Counted from the stretch's first letter, positions 1 through 11,827 are shown. The stretch: DNA of 64,000 nt from Erpobdella octoculata (GCA_963978895.1 OZ022243.1:7394043-7458042), one strand, 5' to 3'. Notes: generated from the sequence alone by a model not told the origin. Made by a program: numbers and translations.

Positions 1-148
1 TAGCAACTTTTGATTTTTGTTCATTTCTTATATTTTTTTTTAAATTTTCGACGACTATTGTTGAATATCTCCGGTAATCAATTAATTCTATAGACATTAG
101 TGTTTGGAGGTTTATAAAATGTTTGTAGTTTTTTTTAAAGAAATATTT

Positions 149-535
149 TTAAAAAAGTGTGGAATCTATGGTGACTCCAAGGTTACGAAACCTGTCATCA
201 AATCGAATAGTGTTTCCAGCTATGCAGATTTCTTTGAAAAAGCCCTGTATCCCAAAAGGATGACTTCTGTCTTGGAGGTATTCAACTTTAATCTGTTGCA
301 TTTCATCCAATTCATTATCCCGGAGACACAACCATCAAGTCGATCCGCAAGCGTTCCTATATCTTCAATGCTGCAATGAACGTAGATCTGTAGATCATTA
401 TCATAACCATGGATCTCAAAACAGTGCTCAATAACCATGCCAAAAACACTCAAATTGTAGACAAGAAAAAACAACGGTCCAAGAATCGAGCCCTGTTTAT
501 AACTCCACATTCAACCAAAGACAAACCGGAAAAGT
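149..535 (-). pseudogene. CR1/Jockey-like LINE reverse transcriptase fragment (copy 1)
   Basis: Minus-strand translation gives the centre of a LINE reverse transcriptase: QGSILGPLFFLVY (fingers/palm motif) near 505-467, then HGYDNDLQIYVH where the YADD catalytic box should be, then NRLKLNTSKTEVILLG near 260, typical of CR1/Jockey-type elements. The catalytic box reads YDND instead of YADD. The frame shifts near 250 and continues as a second segment ending in NLGVTIDSTLF near 150. It is truncated at both ends, so this is a dead fragment. A second fragment of the same family lies at 9036-9510. Confidence 0.8.
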
Positions 536-895
536 TACCATTATACTAAACGCGCGTGGTTGCCATGGTCTATTGAATTTGAATTTTTGCACCCGTTGAA
601 ACACGATGATCAACAAATTTGCTGAAAAAATCTTGACAAAAACTGTTACTATTGTAAGTGATTGCTAGTAGACATATTTGTCTATTTTTTTCATTAGGAA
701 AAGGTTTGATTAGCATGTTTTAAATTTTTTTTAAATCAACTTTTACTTGTTAAACATATATTCAAATTTAACAACAATTGGAAAAATGTTTACCAAAGAA
801 GACTCAATGTTGTTCAAAATAAAACATTCACCACCACCACCACCACCAAAATTGTCAAACACTAGTAATATCTACATACATAATTTCCTATGTCG
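536..895. other. AT-rich spacer, no gene seen
   Basis: No coding signal was seen on either strand. It contains a short CAC run at about 829-850 and leads directly into the TGTA microsatellite. Confidence 0.5.
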
Positions 896-1184
896 GTATG
901 TATGTATGTATGTATGTATGTATGTATGTATGTATGTATGTATGTATGTATGTATGTATGTATGTATGTATGTATGTATGTATGTATGTATGTATGTATG
1001 TATGTATGTATGTATGTATGTATGTATGTATGTATGTATGTATGTATGTATGTATGTATGTATGTATGTATGTATGTATGTATGTATGTATGTATGTATG
1101 TATGTATGTATGTATGTATGTATGTATGTATGTATGTATGTATGTATGTATGTATGTATGTATGTATGTATGTATGTGTGTGTG
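896..1184. repeat. (TGTA)n microsatellite
   Basis: About 70 near-perfect TGTA units, degrading to TG units at the right edge. It abuts the 3' end of the minus-strand non-LTR element at 1185-4100. A second, shorter TGTA run at about 4067-4096 abuts the other end of that element. The translated MYVC and IHTY peptides are artefacts of the repeat. Confidence 0.97.
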
Positions 1185-4100
1185 TTCACTCCTGAAGAGC
1201 TTTTCTGTGGAGGTCATCAGAAGAAAACCCCCCCTCGAGCAAACGTTTCGGCTCTTTAATTTCTTGACGTTCTAAGGGGGGCGAGCCACGTTCGACGGAC
1301 GAACGTCCTCCGGCAGAAAATGTTTCTGTTCTTTTCCGACATCGAATTTCTATCATTCCTTGCATCGTGGCAGATATTTGTCATGCAAATAAACTCGCGA
1401 CTTTAGAGAAATTCAGACTATTCAAGTGAGAAAACCTTCGACGACATAACGGCTTCGCTTTCGTAGCGGTACTTAATATCGCCACGTAAACAAAGACGAA
1501 GCAATTCTATTCTTGCGGAGCGGAGAGAGCGGCTTCTAAATTTGGAAAATCTTCTTTTTTCTCTCTTTGAGACCAAATCCAGAATGAAGCCGATTCTGCT
1601 GCTTCAGAAATCTGTTTAATTGCACGGGTCCGCTCTCTGTTAGACATTCCCAGGGCCCGCAGCAACTTTAGCAAAGATTTACCAACCAAACCGCGTGCTC
1701 CGACTTCAACAGCAAAAAGCTCAGCTCTTGAGCCATTTGCTTCCAAATCCAACATCAATTCTCTGTATCTTTCTAATTTCATGATGTTACTGGCCTCCAT
1801 GTTGCTTTCCCAAGGCACTGTCAACTCGATGAGAAGAAATGTCTTGGCCAGACTCGAAAAAACAACTATGTCTGGCCTTTTTCCACTTTCCTTTATTGAA
1901 ACTGGGAAGCACTTTTCCGTTTTCAGATCGGCAGAGACCCTCCAGTCGTTCGCCGCATGGAAAACATTCTCTCCTTCCGTGAGGGTTCTTTTTGGGCGAT
2001 TTAGCTGCGGCAATCCCTCTCTCAAAAAATAAATCCTCCTCCTAGGTTTCACCTCCATTGAGTTGGCTTTTCGGCAGGCCTCTTTTACAAATCCCAGCAG
2101 CTTTTGGAGAACAAGGTTGTGGCGCCACGTGTATCTACCATGAGAAAGGGAATAGGAGCAGGAGGAAAGAATATGAATCAATGACTGCGACTGACCGCAG
2201 AGCTGACACTCATCGTTCTCAATTAATTTCCATTTCTTTAAATTGCTGGCTGTTGGCAGCTGATCATACATCGATCTAATGAGGAACGATAGCCGCACTG
2301 GAGCATAGCGCCATATATCTTCCCATGACAGAGACCGCTGAACTGTCTCCTCCTATCTGGTCCAGTCGCCTTGCTGTGACAATTGTGCGCTCTTCACAAC
2401 TCTCTCGCTTTCTATCGCTTGCTTTCTGTCCTGAACAATCAAGTCTGATCTTTCCTGAGCGTTTGCCTTGGACCACCAGAGATGGTGGTTCCATCCAACA
2501 CCATGCCGCCCCAACTGAACTGCTCCGGTCCTTTCAGTCCACTGGAGAGAAACCGTGGCATTCTCTATTTCAACCCTAGCATTCCATTTGGTTCCTGAGA
2601 TTAGAGTTGGTTTTACCTCAGCGACTCTCTGATCCGTTGAATTATCGAGCATCATCTGAGTTCTCAGTTTGCTGATCTTGAAATCTTCAACAAAAGACCG
2701 CAATGGAAGTCTCAGCTTGGCTGTTTTGCCGTAGAAAGCCACAGACGTCAATCCCGGAGGCAGACCCAACCATTGACGTGTAAAACGAGCTATCTTTCTT
2801 TCTAGTTTCTCCACAACTTGCAGACCAATTTCATAGACTGTCAAAGGCCAAAGCAGTCTTGGCACTAAAACAAATTGCAAAATCCACACTTTGAACCTGC
2901 TCTGAAGCGGAGCAGCATTAATGCTTTCCATGGAGACAGTTGCCATACGGAGAATAGAAGCACCCTGATCAACGTCATTCAGGGATTTACAATACCATCT
3001 CCCGAGACTTTTCACTGGTTCGTCGCTCACTGTTGGAATCTTGTTACCATCAACAGAGAAAACGGTGTATTCATCAATTTTACCGCGACGCAGGGAGAGA
3101 CTTCTCGATTTAGATGCTTTAAAACTCATTCCGCACCATTTGAGTAGATCGCTGAAGACATCAAGTGTCCGTCTCATTGAAATACACTTATTCAAACTAA
3201 TTGTCGTGTCGTCCATGAAAGCTCTCAGAGGTGGCATGAAAATACCTCGGCCGACATAAACATCTTCTACCCTTGCACCAACTGAATTCAGAAGTAGTTG
3301 CATTGCTAGCACGAATAATATGGGAGAAATAGAGCACCCCATGGCTATACCGACCTGAAGACGAAACCAATCGGTTGAACACGTCTTTGTCGATAATCTC
3401 AGGTGAAAATCTTGAAAATACTGTCGTAGAATATCCATAACGAACTTTGGAACATGGTGCATCGTCAAAGCTCTCCAAATCAGCTGGTGACGAACCGCTC
3501 CATAAGCATTTGCAAGATCAAGCCAAACGACGTGCAAACTGAGTCGATTCTGTTTTGCTCTTTTTATAGACTCCCAGATCATGGTAGAATGTTCGATGCA
3601 ACCAGGAACACCAGGGATTCCTCCTTTCTGAATTGACTTGTCTATGTAGTCGTTTTGTGTTAGATAGCTCGTCAACCTCTTGGCAAGCACAGCAAAAAAT
3701 ATTTTTCCTTCAACATTGAGAAGAGAAATTGGTCTGAACTGATTGATGTCGACTGAAACTTTCTCCTTTGGTATAAAAATGCCTTCAGCTTTTTGCCACT
3801 CTTTATCAACAGACCCGGAAGTCCAAGCAGACTTGAGCAATGAGTGTAAAACTTTCAACACACCCGGACATTTTTTATACACCAGGTATGGTACACCATT
3901 AGGGCCTGGAGCAGATCTATTTCTTGTTTTTCGGAGGAATTGGGATATGTCAAAAATTGAAATTACTCCCTCGTTGAAAGCAACCTTTGGAAGAGGAATC
4001 TCGGGAAGATCTGATCTTTCAGCTAGTTCTTTGTCGCCCAAGGGGTCAATGAAAGCAGCTCGGAAGTGTATGTATGTATGTATGTATGTATGTATGTTAG
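1185..4100 (-). mobile_element. 5'-truncated R2-superfamily (restriction-like endonuclease) LINE in a (CATA)n target
   Basis: On the minus strand the element runs from a short CATA tract (4096-4067) through a reverse transcriptase-endonuclease ORF, a roughly 320-bp 3' untranslated region (1506-1185), and then directly into the long CATA tract at 1184-896. It has no poly(A) tail. The domain order, RT followed by a CCHC knuckle and a restriction-like endonuclease, is that of the early-branching LINEs (R2, R4/Dong, NeSL, HERO and relatives). Several of these insert at fixed sites, and some insert in microsatellites. Having the same tetranucleotide on both sides suggests insertion into a CATA array with 5' truncation. 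The exact clade cannot be fixed by eye. Confidence 0.8.
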
Positions 4101-4137
4101 CAATTTCGCATAACGCAGCGGCCGCGGTGGTCAGCAA
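1507..4137 (-). pseudogene. RT + CCHC + restriction-like endonuclease ORF with one in-frame stop
   Basis: The upstream segment (4137-2353, 594 codons) has reverse transcriptase motifs in order: FIPKEK (residue 121), FRPISLLNVEGK (134), the loop GGIPGVPGC (172), WLDLANAYGAVRHQ (205), GIAMGCSISPILF (263) and the catalytic FMDD (307-310). A TAG at 2355-2353 stops it. The same frame stays open to 1507 and encodes a CCHC knuckle (CQLC, then H and C, followed by GRYTWRHN) and an endonuclease core (RPD, then IELTVPWE and KLERYRE), matching the PD-(D/E)XK nucleases of R2-like LINEs. The first residues derive from the CATA microsatellite, so the natural N-terminus (zinc fingers, DNA-binding region) is missing. 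One nonsense codon in about 870 suggests a fairly young copy. Confidence 0.85.
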
Positions 4138-4310
4138 TCAGCAGTTGCTAAAATTAGTGCGCGCTGGTATGTAATAAAAGTTATTACGCATTTTTACACT
4201 GTCGGTCCTAAAAATCTAACAAGGTGGCGCTGCAATCTAAAGAATAATATATATAATGAGATTTAAAAAGATCCGTCATTTTTGACGGGCTACTTCTAGT
4301 GTGATCATAA
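4097..4310 (+). repeat. Dispersed repeat family A, copy 1
   Basis: The segment starts TTAGCAATTTCGCATAACG and ends around TCCGTCATTTTTGACGGGCT. The same ordered blocks recur at 37560-37690 (AAGGTGGCGCTG, ATATAATGAGATTTAAAAA, TCCGTCATTTTTGACG) and, split by an insertion, at 21355-21440 and 21985-22015. All copies have the same orientation. No coding potential was seen. It may be a non-autonomous element or a LINE 3' tail. Confidence 0.65.
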
Positions 4311-5095
4311 TAAATTGTGACAATGTCGTAATACAGCAGTAATTTTTCAATTTTAAAATCTCTTGCGAAAAACCTCTGTTTAGCTCAGTGCATAAGATTA
4401 GGTAAAGCTGAAAAAGAGTGCGTTCATGCCTAAGCTCAATAGCATAAGAAATTATGGAAGTATTGAGTAAGCTTGTATGTAACGTGCTGTCTAATCAAAC
4501 GACATCCTATATTTTTTTGGTGTACCACTTTAGTTGCAACAAGTTCCGGACAAGGTAAAAAGAAGTTTAAAAAATTAAATTATAGCAATTAAAAAAAATA
4601 ATGTTATTAAAATGACATTGTTATATTCAAAGCTCAAAACTGAAAAACTTCCGATGTGGCGGCGTTTTTTTTATTTTAACGCCAAAATGTAAACCTAAAA
4701 CTTGGCGTAATTCAACAGTTCAGACAAGATTCTGAATTTGATAGCGTATAGTTTTAAAGTTATCTTTAAAATAATTTTTTTCATACTTTCCCACCGGCGC
4801 TGTTTGTTTGCCCGTTGTTTAGTTGAGCTAATATTTGGTGTACTGAATTTTTGTCGATGACAATGCCATTTAATTTAATTTTCCGATTAATTGGACAAAA
4901 TTTAAATAAGATATAAAATAAAAATAATTGAAATTTTTAAAAAGTAAAGAGTTTCTTCAAAAGGTTTTAAAAGTTTTATTTCTAATCCTTCCTGTATAAC
5001 ATATTCTCCATCCCTAATTTAGTGAAGTTCACTTATTTGGTTCTAAAGATATTAAAGATCAAACTTACACAACTACTTTATTTCTTTGGTTATTA
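4311..5095. other. AT-rich spacer, no gene seen
   Basis: No ORF with coding character and no recognised repeat. Confidence 0.5.
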
Positions 5096-5096
5096 A

Positions 5097-5145
5097 TACA
5101 CACACACGCGCGCGCGCGCGCGCACACACACACACACACACACAA
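5097..5145. repeat. (CA)n(CG)n(CA)n alternating purine-pyrimidine tract
   Basis: CA units flank a run of about nine CG units. Alternating purine-pyrimidine tracts of this kind can adopt left-handed DNA under supercoiling. Confidence 0.85.
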
Positions 5146-5299
5146 ACATGTTTCCAATAAGCACAAGTCGTTCCAGATGTGGTTGTTATATATTCGACTG
5201 CAAGCTCACTGACTTTTAACATTTAAGTCAATTTTTGTTACTTTTGTTATGATAAAAATAAAAACAAAATTTTTCAGTTATGATATAAATGACGAAAAT

Positions 5300-5490
5300 C
5301 AAATGGTTATGATTATGATTATGATAATCATAATGACGACCATGATGACAATGACAATGACTGTGACAAGGATGCCAGTTGTGAACATAATGAGTTGTGA
5401 CGATGACGTAGAATTACGGCACCAACTATTCATGTTCACCACTTCCGAAGAAACGCCATCAAATAGCGCAATGCAAGCTAAAAAACATGT
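5300..5490 (+). repeat. Dispersed repeat family C (GAT-linked), copy 1
   Basis: An ATGATTATGA-type run, then GTTGTGAACATAATGAGTTGTGACGAT, then GAAGAAACGCCATCAAATAGCGCA. The same three-part order (GAT run, TTGTGACGAT block, AACACCTCCAACTAGCGCA block) recurs at 5990-6080, 6222-6690, 9530-9925 and, in part, at 15000-15040, 15985-16020 and 16206-16390. It does not look coding. Confidence 0.6.
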
Positions 5491-6221
5491 AAATGGCAGC
5501 GGTTGAAAAACCATTATAAAGTATTGTGGGCATTTTTAGTGATTTAATTGGTAATGATTAAAGCAAAAAAGTCATTTGAAACAACGTTCCAAATTTTTTT
5601 TAAAACACAGGCATGCTATAGTTGTGTCGACTTAAAATCCAGGCCTTGTCTGACTTTTCACCTTTTATGGTGATAAGCAATTGCTTATTTATGTATTTTT
5701 ACAAACTTTTATTTAGGTTACAATCTCCGTTTGTGTGTGTCTTTTTCTGTACGCAAATCTTGCAAGTAAAATTTACCTAGCTTTTTGACTAGCTAGGAAG
5801 CTGAAACTTTCAGCATAGCATTTTATTTGATGACAATACATGATTAAAAAAACTAAATTTGAACATTTTTCGTATTTCTAAATCGTGTGTATCTGAAATA
5901 AAAGTTTGTGTTGAAAAACTCCTTTTTTTCCTTACTTGTTTAACTCTTAGTTTATAGTTTCTTGCATATTAGAAGTGACTAATGCAGATACTCTGGTGGG
6001 TTGTGACGATAACGTTAAAATGCAGAAAACTGACTTTCAAAGAAACACCTCCAACTAGTAGAGTTAAAAAAATAAGTTCTTCAAAAAAAGCGCTTGAAAT
6101 TTTTGCCACTTAAGTTTAATGTTTCGGTTCTATAAATTTTAAAATTATTTGCTCAACACGGTTTTTGATTTAGTAATTTTAAAATTCTGAAAATTAAACA
6201 ATTTTTATTTTTTTCATTTTT

Positions 6222-6284
6222 TTATGATGATGATGATGATGATGGTGATGACGACGACAATGGTGAAGATGATAGCAATGATGG

Positions 6285-6344
<60 letters not shown>

Positions 6345-6352
6345 GGATGATG

Positions 6353-6422
<70 letters not shown>

Positions 6423-6560
6423 CGACGACGACGATGATGACGACGACGACGATGATGATGAAGATGATGATGATGATGATGATGATGATAATGATGGTGA
6501 TGATGATGGAGATGGTGGTGATGATGATGGTGGTGGTGGTGATAATGATATTAATAATGA
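6222..6560. repeat. (GAT)n microsatellite with GAC variants
   Basis: About 110 imperfect GAT units with clustered GAC variants. It is part of the family C arrangement and is followed by TGTTGTCAACATTAGTTGTG. Confidence 0.95.
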
Positions 6561-7639
6561 TCATGACGAAGACGGAAAGAGTGACTGTTGTCAACATTAG
6601 TTGTGAGGATAGATAGTGCAATAAAGTTTCAATTTCAACGCTTTGGAAGAAACACCCCCAACTAGCGCAGTGCAAAAGAATAAAACCAACTTGAAACGCA
6701 CGTCAGCGTTCTGCGGTAACTCCGTGAAAACAGAATATTTTGAAAGTTTTAGTTCTAGCATATAGTGTTTATTAACAATAAGCTCCTCCGTTTGATGCGG
6801 GGTTGTGCGCATTATGCGAAATCGCACATTTGTGCGCATCTTTTATCCGATTCGAATAGGTTAAAAAAAATATTTTATTTTATTTTTTTTATAAAATAAT
6901 TTGCAAGTGCACACAACAAAAATTGTTTGAAAAAATCGCGCACAATTTTGCAAAAAAACAGAATAATTACGCATATAAAAATATTTATTTTGGTGCAACA
7001 AAGCCCAGCAATTTTATATATGTTCAAGAACCTATGATTTTCAAAATTTACAAGAATTTTATTGACTGTTTGTTGTGAATTTTACTGAATTATTTCAATT
7101 TGTCATAAAGTGATCATTTATGTTATTATTTAAAAAACATTCTGTTATTCATTTTATTTGGATGGATGTTGAGAATTTAAATTATTTTTCACAGAAGAAG
7201 TTATAGCTTGTTTGCCTATTTTGAAACATTTATTACAAAGATTGCATTTCGCCGTGTAACTATACATTCCTATTTTCAACTGATTCGATAACTTGAGCAG
7301 GGTCACTTTTAGGAGGAAAGGGGAGCATCTGAGGTGTTTTGACACGCTCACAAGACCATGGGGAAAATCAACAAAGTCGAAAGCGTAACAAGTAAGCCTT
7401 AAAAACCAAGTTTTCTCCCACAAATCCCTTACATTTCATAGTATGCCAGCTTTTTATTTATTACAAAAAGATTTCTGTTTTAATGATATTTTTTTGAATG
7501 TATATATGTAAAATAATATTTAATTGTATTTGATTTGATTGTGTTTTAAAACTTAGATAATTTTTATTTTTTATTAAATTCTTTATAAACTTTAATAGAA
7601 TGATGAGGAGCAATCCAATATTTCAAATTTCAGCTCGAT

Positions 7640-8115
7640 TGGATGACGTGAAGTTAATTAAATTTCACTTTCAGGGTTTGCAAACATTCAAGCAAGACCG
7701 GCGGTAAAGTTAATATAAGGGATTTAACAATTAAGCCGTAAAAAACGAGGTTTTTTTCACAAATTCCTTATATTTCAACATTTGCCGGTTTTTCATTTAT
7801 TTCAAATTTTTTCTTTAAAACCACATTTTTTTTAAATATATTTATTTAAACATTTGTTTAATTATTTGTTTAATTGTATTTGATTTGTTTTAAAACATAG
7901 ACAATTATTATTTTTAATTAAAAAAGTTATATTTTTAAAATTTTCAAACTTTAATAGCATGGATTGTCACGAAGAGCGAACCTATATATTTCGAATTTCA
8001 GCTCCATTGGATGACTGGAAGTTAGATAATTTTTATTTTTAAGATTTGCAAACATTCAAGCAAGCCCACAAGCAAGTAAACAAGGCAAAACTGGTGGTTA
8101 AGTTAATATAAAAAA
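7640..8115 (+). repeat. Dispersed repeat family B, two tandem copies
   Basis: Two diverged units read AGCTCGATTGGATGACG, GGAAGTTAG, TTTGCAAACATTCAAGCAAG, then GTTAAGTTAATATAAGGGATTT. Related units are seen at 17180-17230, 17770-17870, 30545-30620, 35785-35830 and 40760-40860. All are on the plus strand. Confidence 0.6.
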
Positions 8116-8779
8116 TTTAGAAATTTATTCTGATCGCAAAGATTTTAGTTTTTTTGTTGTGAAATAATCGAATAAACACTAATTTTATGAGTTATTTTTT
8201 AGATTTCATAAGTCATTTATTGTTTTTGTCACTTGCAAATTGTTTCTGTTTTCATGTGCAAACAGGCTGTATGATGAATTTTATCTAGTTTCAAAAATCT
8301 CATACAAAACATGATAAAGCCATTTGAAGTTTTGCTGTAAAGCAGCTTGAAAAACTTTTTTTTGTGCGTCCTAGCTTGAAAAACTAATTACAAACTAATC
8401 TTGCAAACAGATTGATTTTTTAAATATCACAATTTTTCAATCATTAGTATTAATCCCAACAAACCAAGATAAATTAATTTATTAGGCCAGTTATTGAAAA
8501 ACATCACGTAGTTGTATCTGAAATGATAGAATTCACTTATTTATTTAAGTTGTTAGTAAGGTATTTGAAGTTTTAAAAAACGAAATATTTTTATTAATAT
8601 TCAAATGCCAAATAAAAACGTATTTTCTTTTATTACTTATACATTTTTTAAAAACCTGTTTTTTGAATAAGTTGTTTTTTTAATATGTCTTCTAAAGAAT
8701 ATTTGATTAAAAACTCTAAAAACTGAAAATCTGAGAATTGTATAATTTAGTACCAAGATTTTTCTTAGAAAATAACAAA

Positions 8780-9025
8780 ATACATGTTTTAGTAATTTTA
8801 AAAAATTTGGTTTCCAAGACTCCAAATGTGAGTTGGACTTTTATATTAATTGTATTTTAAAATAATTGCTACTTAAAAACTGTAAATGCTACACATTTAA
8901 AACTAAGTATTTATTATTTACTCGTTAAATAAAGATATACATATTTTACTACTTTTTGAGAATTTTGCTTTCGGGACCCCAAATGTGGGGTGGGAAATAA
9001 AAATTATTTGCTTAAAAACGTGCAA
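8780..9025 (-). repeat. 157-bp satellite, two inverted units
   Basis: CCAAATGTG occurs at 8822 and 8979, exactly 157 bp apart. The flanking sequence matches, in reverse complement, the five-unit 157-bp array at 32466-33250. Confidence 0.75.
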
Positions 9026-9035
9026 AGGAACGACG

Positions 9036-9510
9036 TCAGAAATTGACCTTATCTGTCGCATGTAGAAATAGCAGGTTGGTTTTGACGATTTGTGCTACTT
9101 GTTCGCTGAAAGTCAGTGAAAAATCTATGGTGACCCCGAGGTTACAAAACCTGTCAAAAAAACGAATGGTGCTTCCAGCTATGCTGATTTCTTTGAAGGA
9201 GCCCTGTATCAGACGTCCTGGTGATCTCAGAAGGATGACTTCTTTCTTGGAAGCATTCAGCTTTAATCTGTTGCGTTTCATCAATTCCATGTTATCCCAG
9301 AGACACAACCATCAAGTCGATCCGCAAGCGTTTCAATATCTTTAATTCTGCAATGACCTTAGATCTGTAGATCATCAGCATAACCATGGATCTCAAAACA
9401 GTTTTCAATAACCAAGCCGAAAACACTCGAAATGTAGACAAGAAAAAACAACGGTCCAAAAATCGAGCCCTGTATATAACTTCACATTTAACCAAAGGCA
9501 AAATGGAAAG
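9036..9510 (-). pseudogene. CR1/Jockey-like LINE reverse transcriptase fragment (copy 2)
   Basis: Homologous to the fragment at 149-535. The minus strand reads QGSIFGPLFFLVY near 9460, an HGYADDLQI box near 9385 that keeps YADD, and NRLKLNASKKEVILLRSPGR near 9270. It continues further to LTFSEQVAQIVKTNLL near 9090. A frameshift separates the YADD segment from the downstream one. Truncated and inactive. Confidence 0.8.
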
Positions 9511-9529
9511 AGGTGGGTGGGTTACAAAA

Positions 9530-9925
9530 AATGATGGTGATGATGATGATGAGGATGATGATGGTGGTGGTGGTGGTTTTAGCGGTGATGGTGGTGGTGA
9601 TGATGATGATGGTGACGACGACAAAGACGACGAAGATGACGAGGACGGTGGCGGTGACGATGATGACGACGACGATTTTGATGATGATAAAAAAACAAAG
9701 ACCAGAATATTTATAATTTTACGATGGTGTTAATAATTATAGTGACGATGCAGAAGGCAAAGACGCGATACTGTTAATGTATTACTGTTAATGTATCACT
9801 GCGAAGAGGATACCATTTGTAGTCATGATGATTTGTGACGATGACATGTGAATGAAGCAGTAAGTATCTAATTTTAACACATACAGCAAAACACCTCCGT
9901 ATAGCGCAGGGCAAAAGAATAAGTT
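9530..9925 (+). repeat. (GAT)n array plus family C copy
   Basis: An imperfect GAT/GAC array (9530-9694), then a TTTGTGACGATGACATG block, then AAAACACCTCCGTATAGCGC at about 9889. This is the family C arrangement. Acidic or Met-rich translations across it are repeat artefacts. Confidence 0.7.
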
Positions 9926-9965
9926 CAAATTGAAAAAATGGGCTGTGTGTTGCGTACAAACTCGT

Positions 9966-11827
9966 GACCAGTCCAGTGGCGTAGAAATGGGAGGGCGGAC
10001 GGGGCAAATGCCCCAGGCGGCACTCAGGAGGGGGCGGCAAAATTGAAATCTTGAAAAAAGTGACTCGACCTTTTAGAAAAACAGAGGAAAAACTTTTAAA
10101 GAGTCGAATTTTTGCACACAACTGAAATCATTCATCTTAGACTCACTGTATTGTATGCAAATACAGTTATTCAAACTAATTTCAATGCATATACACAGAC
10201 ATAGAGAGTTTACGCCTGTTAACGCACTTCCTTTCATCATTATTAGAGAATGTTACAGCCACGACCCATATTTACACTCTCACATGAGCCCTCTATCAAA
10301 CCCACACAGACTATCTGCAAAAACGTCTGCTTCATCCCGTGCAATAATCACTTAATCACAGCTTGAATTTAGCAGGTGTCCATTCTGCCTGCCTTGCTGC
10401 AAATGCTTCTACCTTCTTTGGAACGGTTGAAAAAGTGTTTGTTTTCTTTTCAGCATCTACTCACAGATGGGACATCTTGAAGAATAATGTTACAGTGACT
10501 GTTAAACGTGTTTCCGATACTCGGTAGAGTGCAAGATATGATGCTGTTGCTGTTCTTCATAGTAAATTAGAAAAAGTGATCAGAGCCGTGGAGGAACTCC
10601 GTGATGGCCAGTCAGAGAACATGGAGACAAGAGGGGATGCCTGGTGATTTTTATCAACTATTCTGACCTACAATTTCGTTGCGTATCTTCATTTCTGGGT
10701 GCGAGTACTGAATGAGATTAACGACTCACAAAAGTACTTACAAACTCGTGGCCTAGGATTTGATGTCTGTGCATCAAAGATGCAGTCGCTCTTGTCTTTC
10801 CTGGCCGAAGAGAGAGATCCTGTTGTTTTAGAGGCTCTGTTGCGTTTTGTGAAGAAATGAATATTCCCATGGAAAGACGAATAAGGAAAAAGAAACGTTT
10901 GCCTGGAAAAGAGACAACAGATATAGGACTGACTATGCAACAGGAAATGCGAATGGAACACCTTGAAGTGATGGATCGACTCACAGCCGAAATTTCCAGA
11001 CGTACGCAAGAGCTCCGCAATCTTAACATTCACTTTGGCTTTCTAAAAGCAGCCTATTTTCTAGACGTAAATAATAATTCTGCCATGAAGGAGAATGTTA
11101 ATTGTGTGACAAATACCTATACAGATGTAAATGCGACTGACTTGCTTTAAGAGATAAAACGATTTCGAAAACATGCAAAGACGTTTCACAGTTTGGATCT
11201 TGGAAGGTGCTGCAGTGGATTGTGAAGTGGACTCTTATTGAATGCTTACCGAATCTCACTATTCTTCTTCACATTTTCCTTACGATTGGTGTCTCCGTGG
11301 CAAGTTGCAAACGCAGCTTCTCTAAGCTAAAGCATATAAAAACGTTTTTCCGATCAACCATGACTCAGAAGCGACTTACAAATTTGGCCATTCTTTCCAT
11401 AGAAAAGGAAGCTGCTGAAAAACTCGATGATGATGAAGTCTTGAGGGATTTTGCAGCCATTAAAGCAAAAAAGATGTACTCTTTCATTCCAGTATACAGT
11501 ATATTGCGTTCCTGTATACTCTTCATGCTTACAATACTATGTACTTTAGTTTAATAACTTCTATTTGGCCAGTTCATAATCATAACCAATAAAAAAGATT
11601 TATTGAATTATATTAAATATTAGAGAAAATTAGACAATTTGTGTGAAATTGTGTGAAAATTGCTTTAAATGTTGCTAAACTTAAAAACGGAGTTACACCT
11701 AATTGGTGCTAATGCACAGGCAGGATAGTTTCGGTGAAGATGCCGAGAAAATTCTTAAAAATTAGGGGCGGCATTTTTCTCTTTCGCCCCTAGTGAAATA
11801 TTAGGTTACTACGCCACTGGACCAGTC
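9966..11827 (+). mobile_element. hAT DNA transposon with terminal inverted repeats and 8-bp target duplication
   Basis: The element occupies 9974-11819. It starts CAGTGGCGTAG and ends CTACGCCACTG, a classic hAT terminus. It is flanked on both sides by the direct repeat GACCAGTC (9966-9973 and 11820-11827), the 8-bp duplication expected of hAT insertion. GGGGCGGCA-type subterminal sequence lies near both ends. Inside is a decayed transposase gene. An intact duplication with a broken transposase points to an old autonomous copy that is now inert. Confidence 0.93.
10441..11500 (+). pseudogene. hAT transposase (ZMYM1-like) pseudogene
   Basis: The first segment translates as SSTHRWDILK, then VSDTR followed by a stop where the family has Trp, then SARYDAVAVLHSKLEK and FVAYLHFWVRVLNEINDSQ, as in hAT transposases and ZMYM1-type relatives. 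A second stop also replaces Trp (GDAW position). A frameshift lies before 10857, where NIPMERRIRKKKRLPG follows. A further stop ends that segment at about 11148. A last segment (11207-11500) holds the C-terminal dimerisation region, LPNLTILLHIFLTIGVSVAS followed by CKRSFSKLKHIKT and RLTNLAILSIEKE. At least three nonsense codons and two frame changes make it non-functional. Confidence 0.88.

Larger units (their letters stand above)
6085..8905 (+). repeat. Large duplicated segment, copy 1
   Basis: The blocks at about 6090-6720, 7258-7440 and 8135-8510 match, in order, the blocks at about 16085-16410, 16815-17010 and 17225-17610. The block at about 8530-8700 matches 15740-15920, which precedes rather than follows the other blocks there. 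Long identical runs are visible, such as the stretch around GACACGCTCACAAGACCATG. No ORF in the segment looks real, so this is probably a repeated non-coding unit or a long non-autonomous element. Confidence 0.8.

Noticed and set aside
747..1275. Long ORFs with MYVC/IHTY repeats on both strands
   Set aside because: Pure translations of the TGTA microsatellite; open in several frames at once because the repeat contains no stop in those frames.
6214..6675. Met- or Ile-rich ORFs over the GAT array
   Set aside because: Repeat artefacts with no non-repetitive domain.
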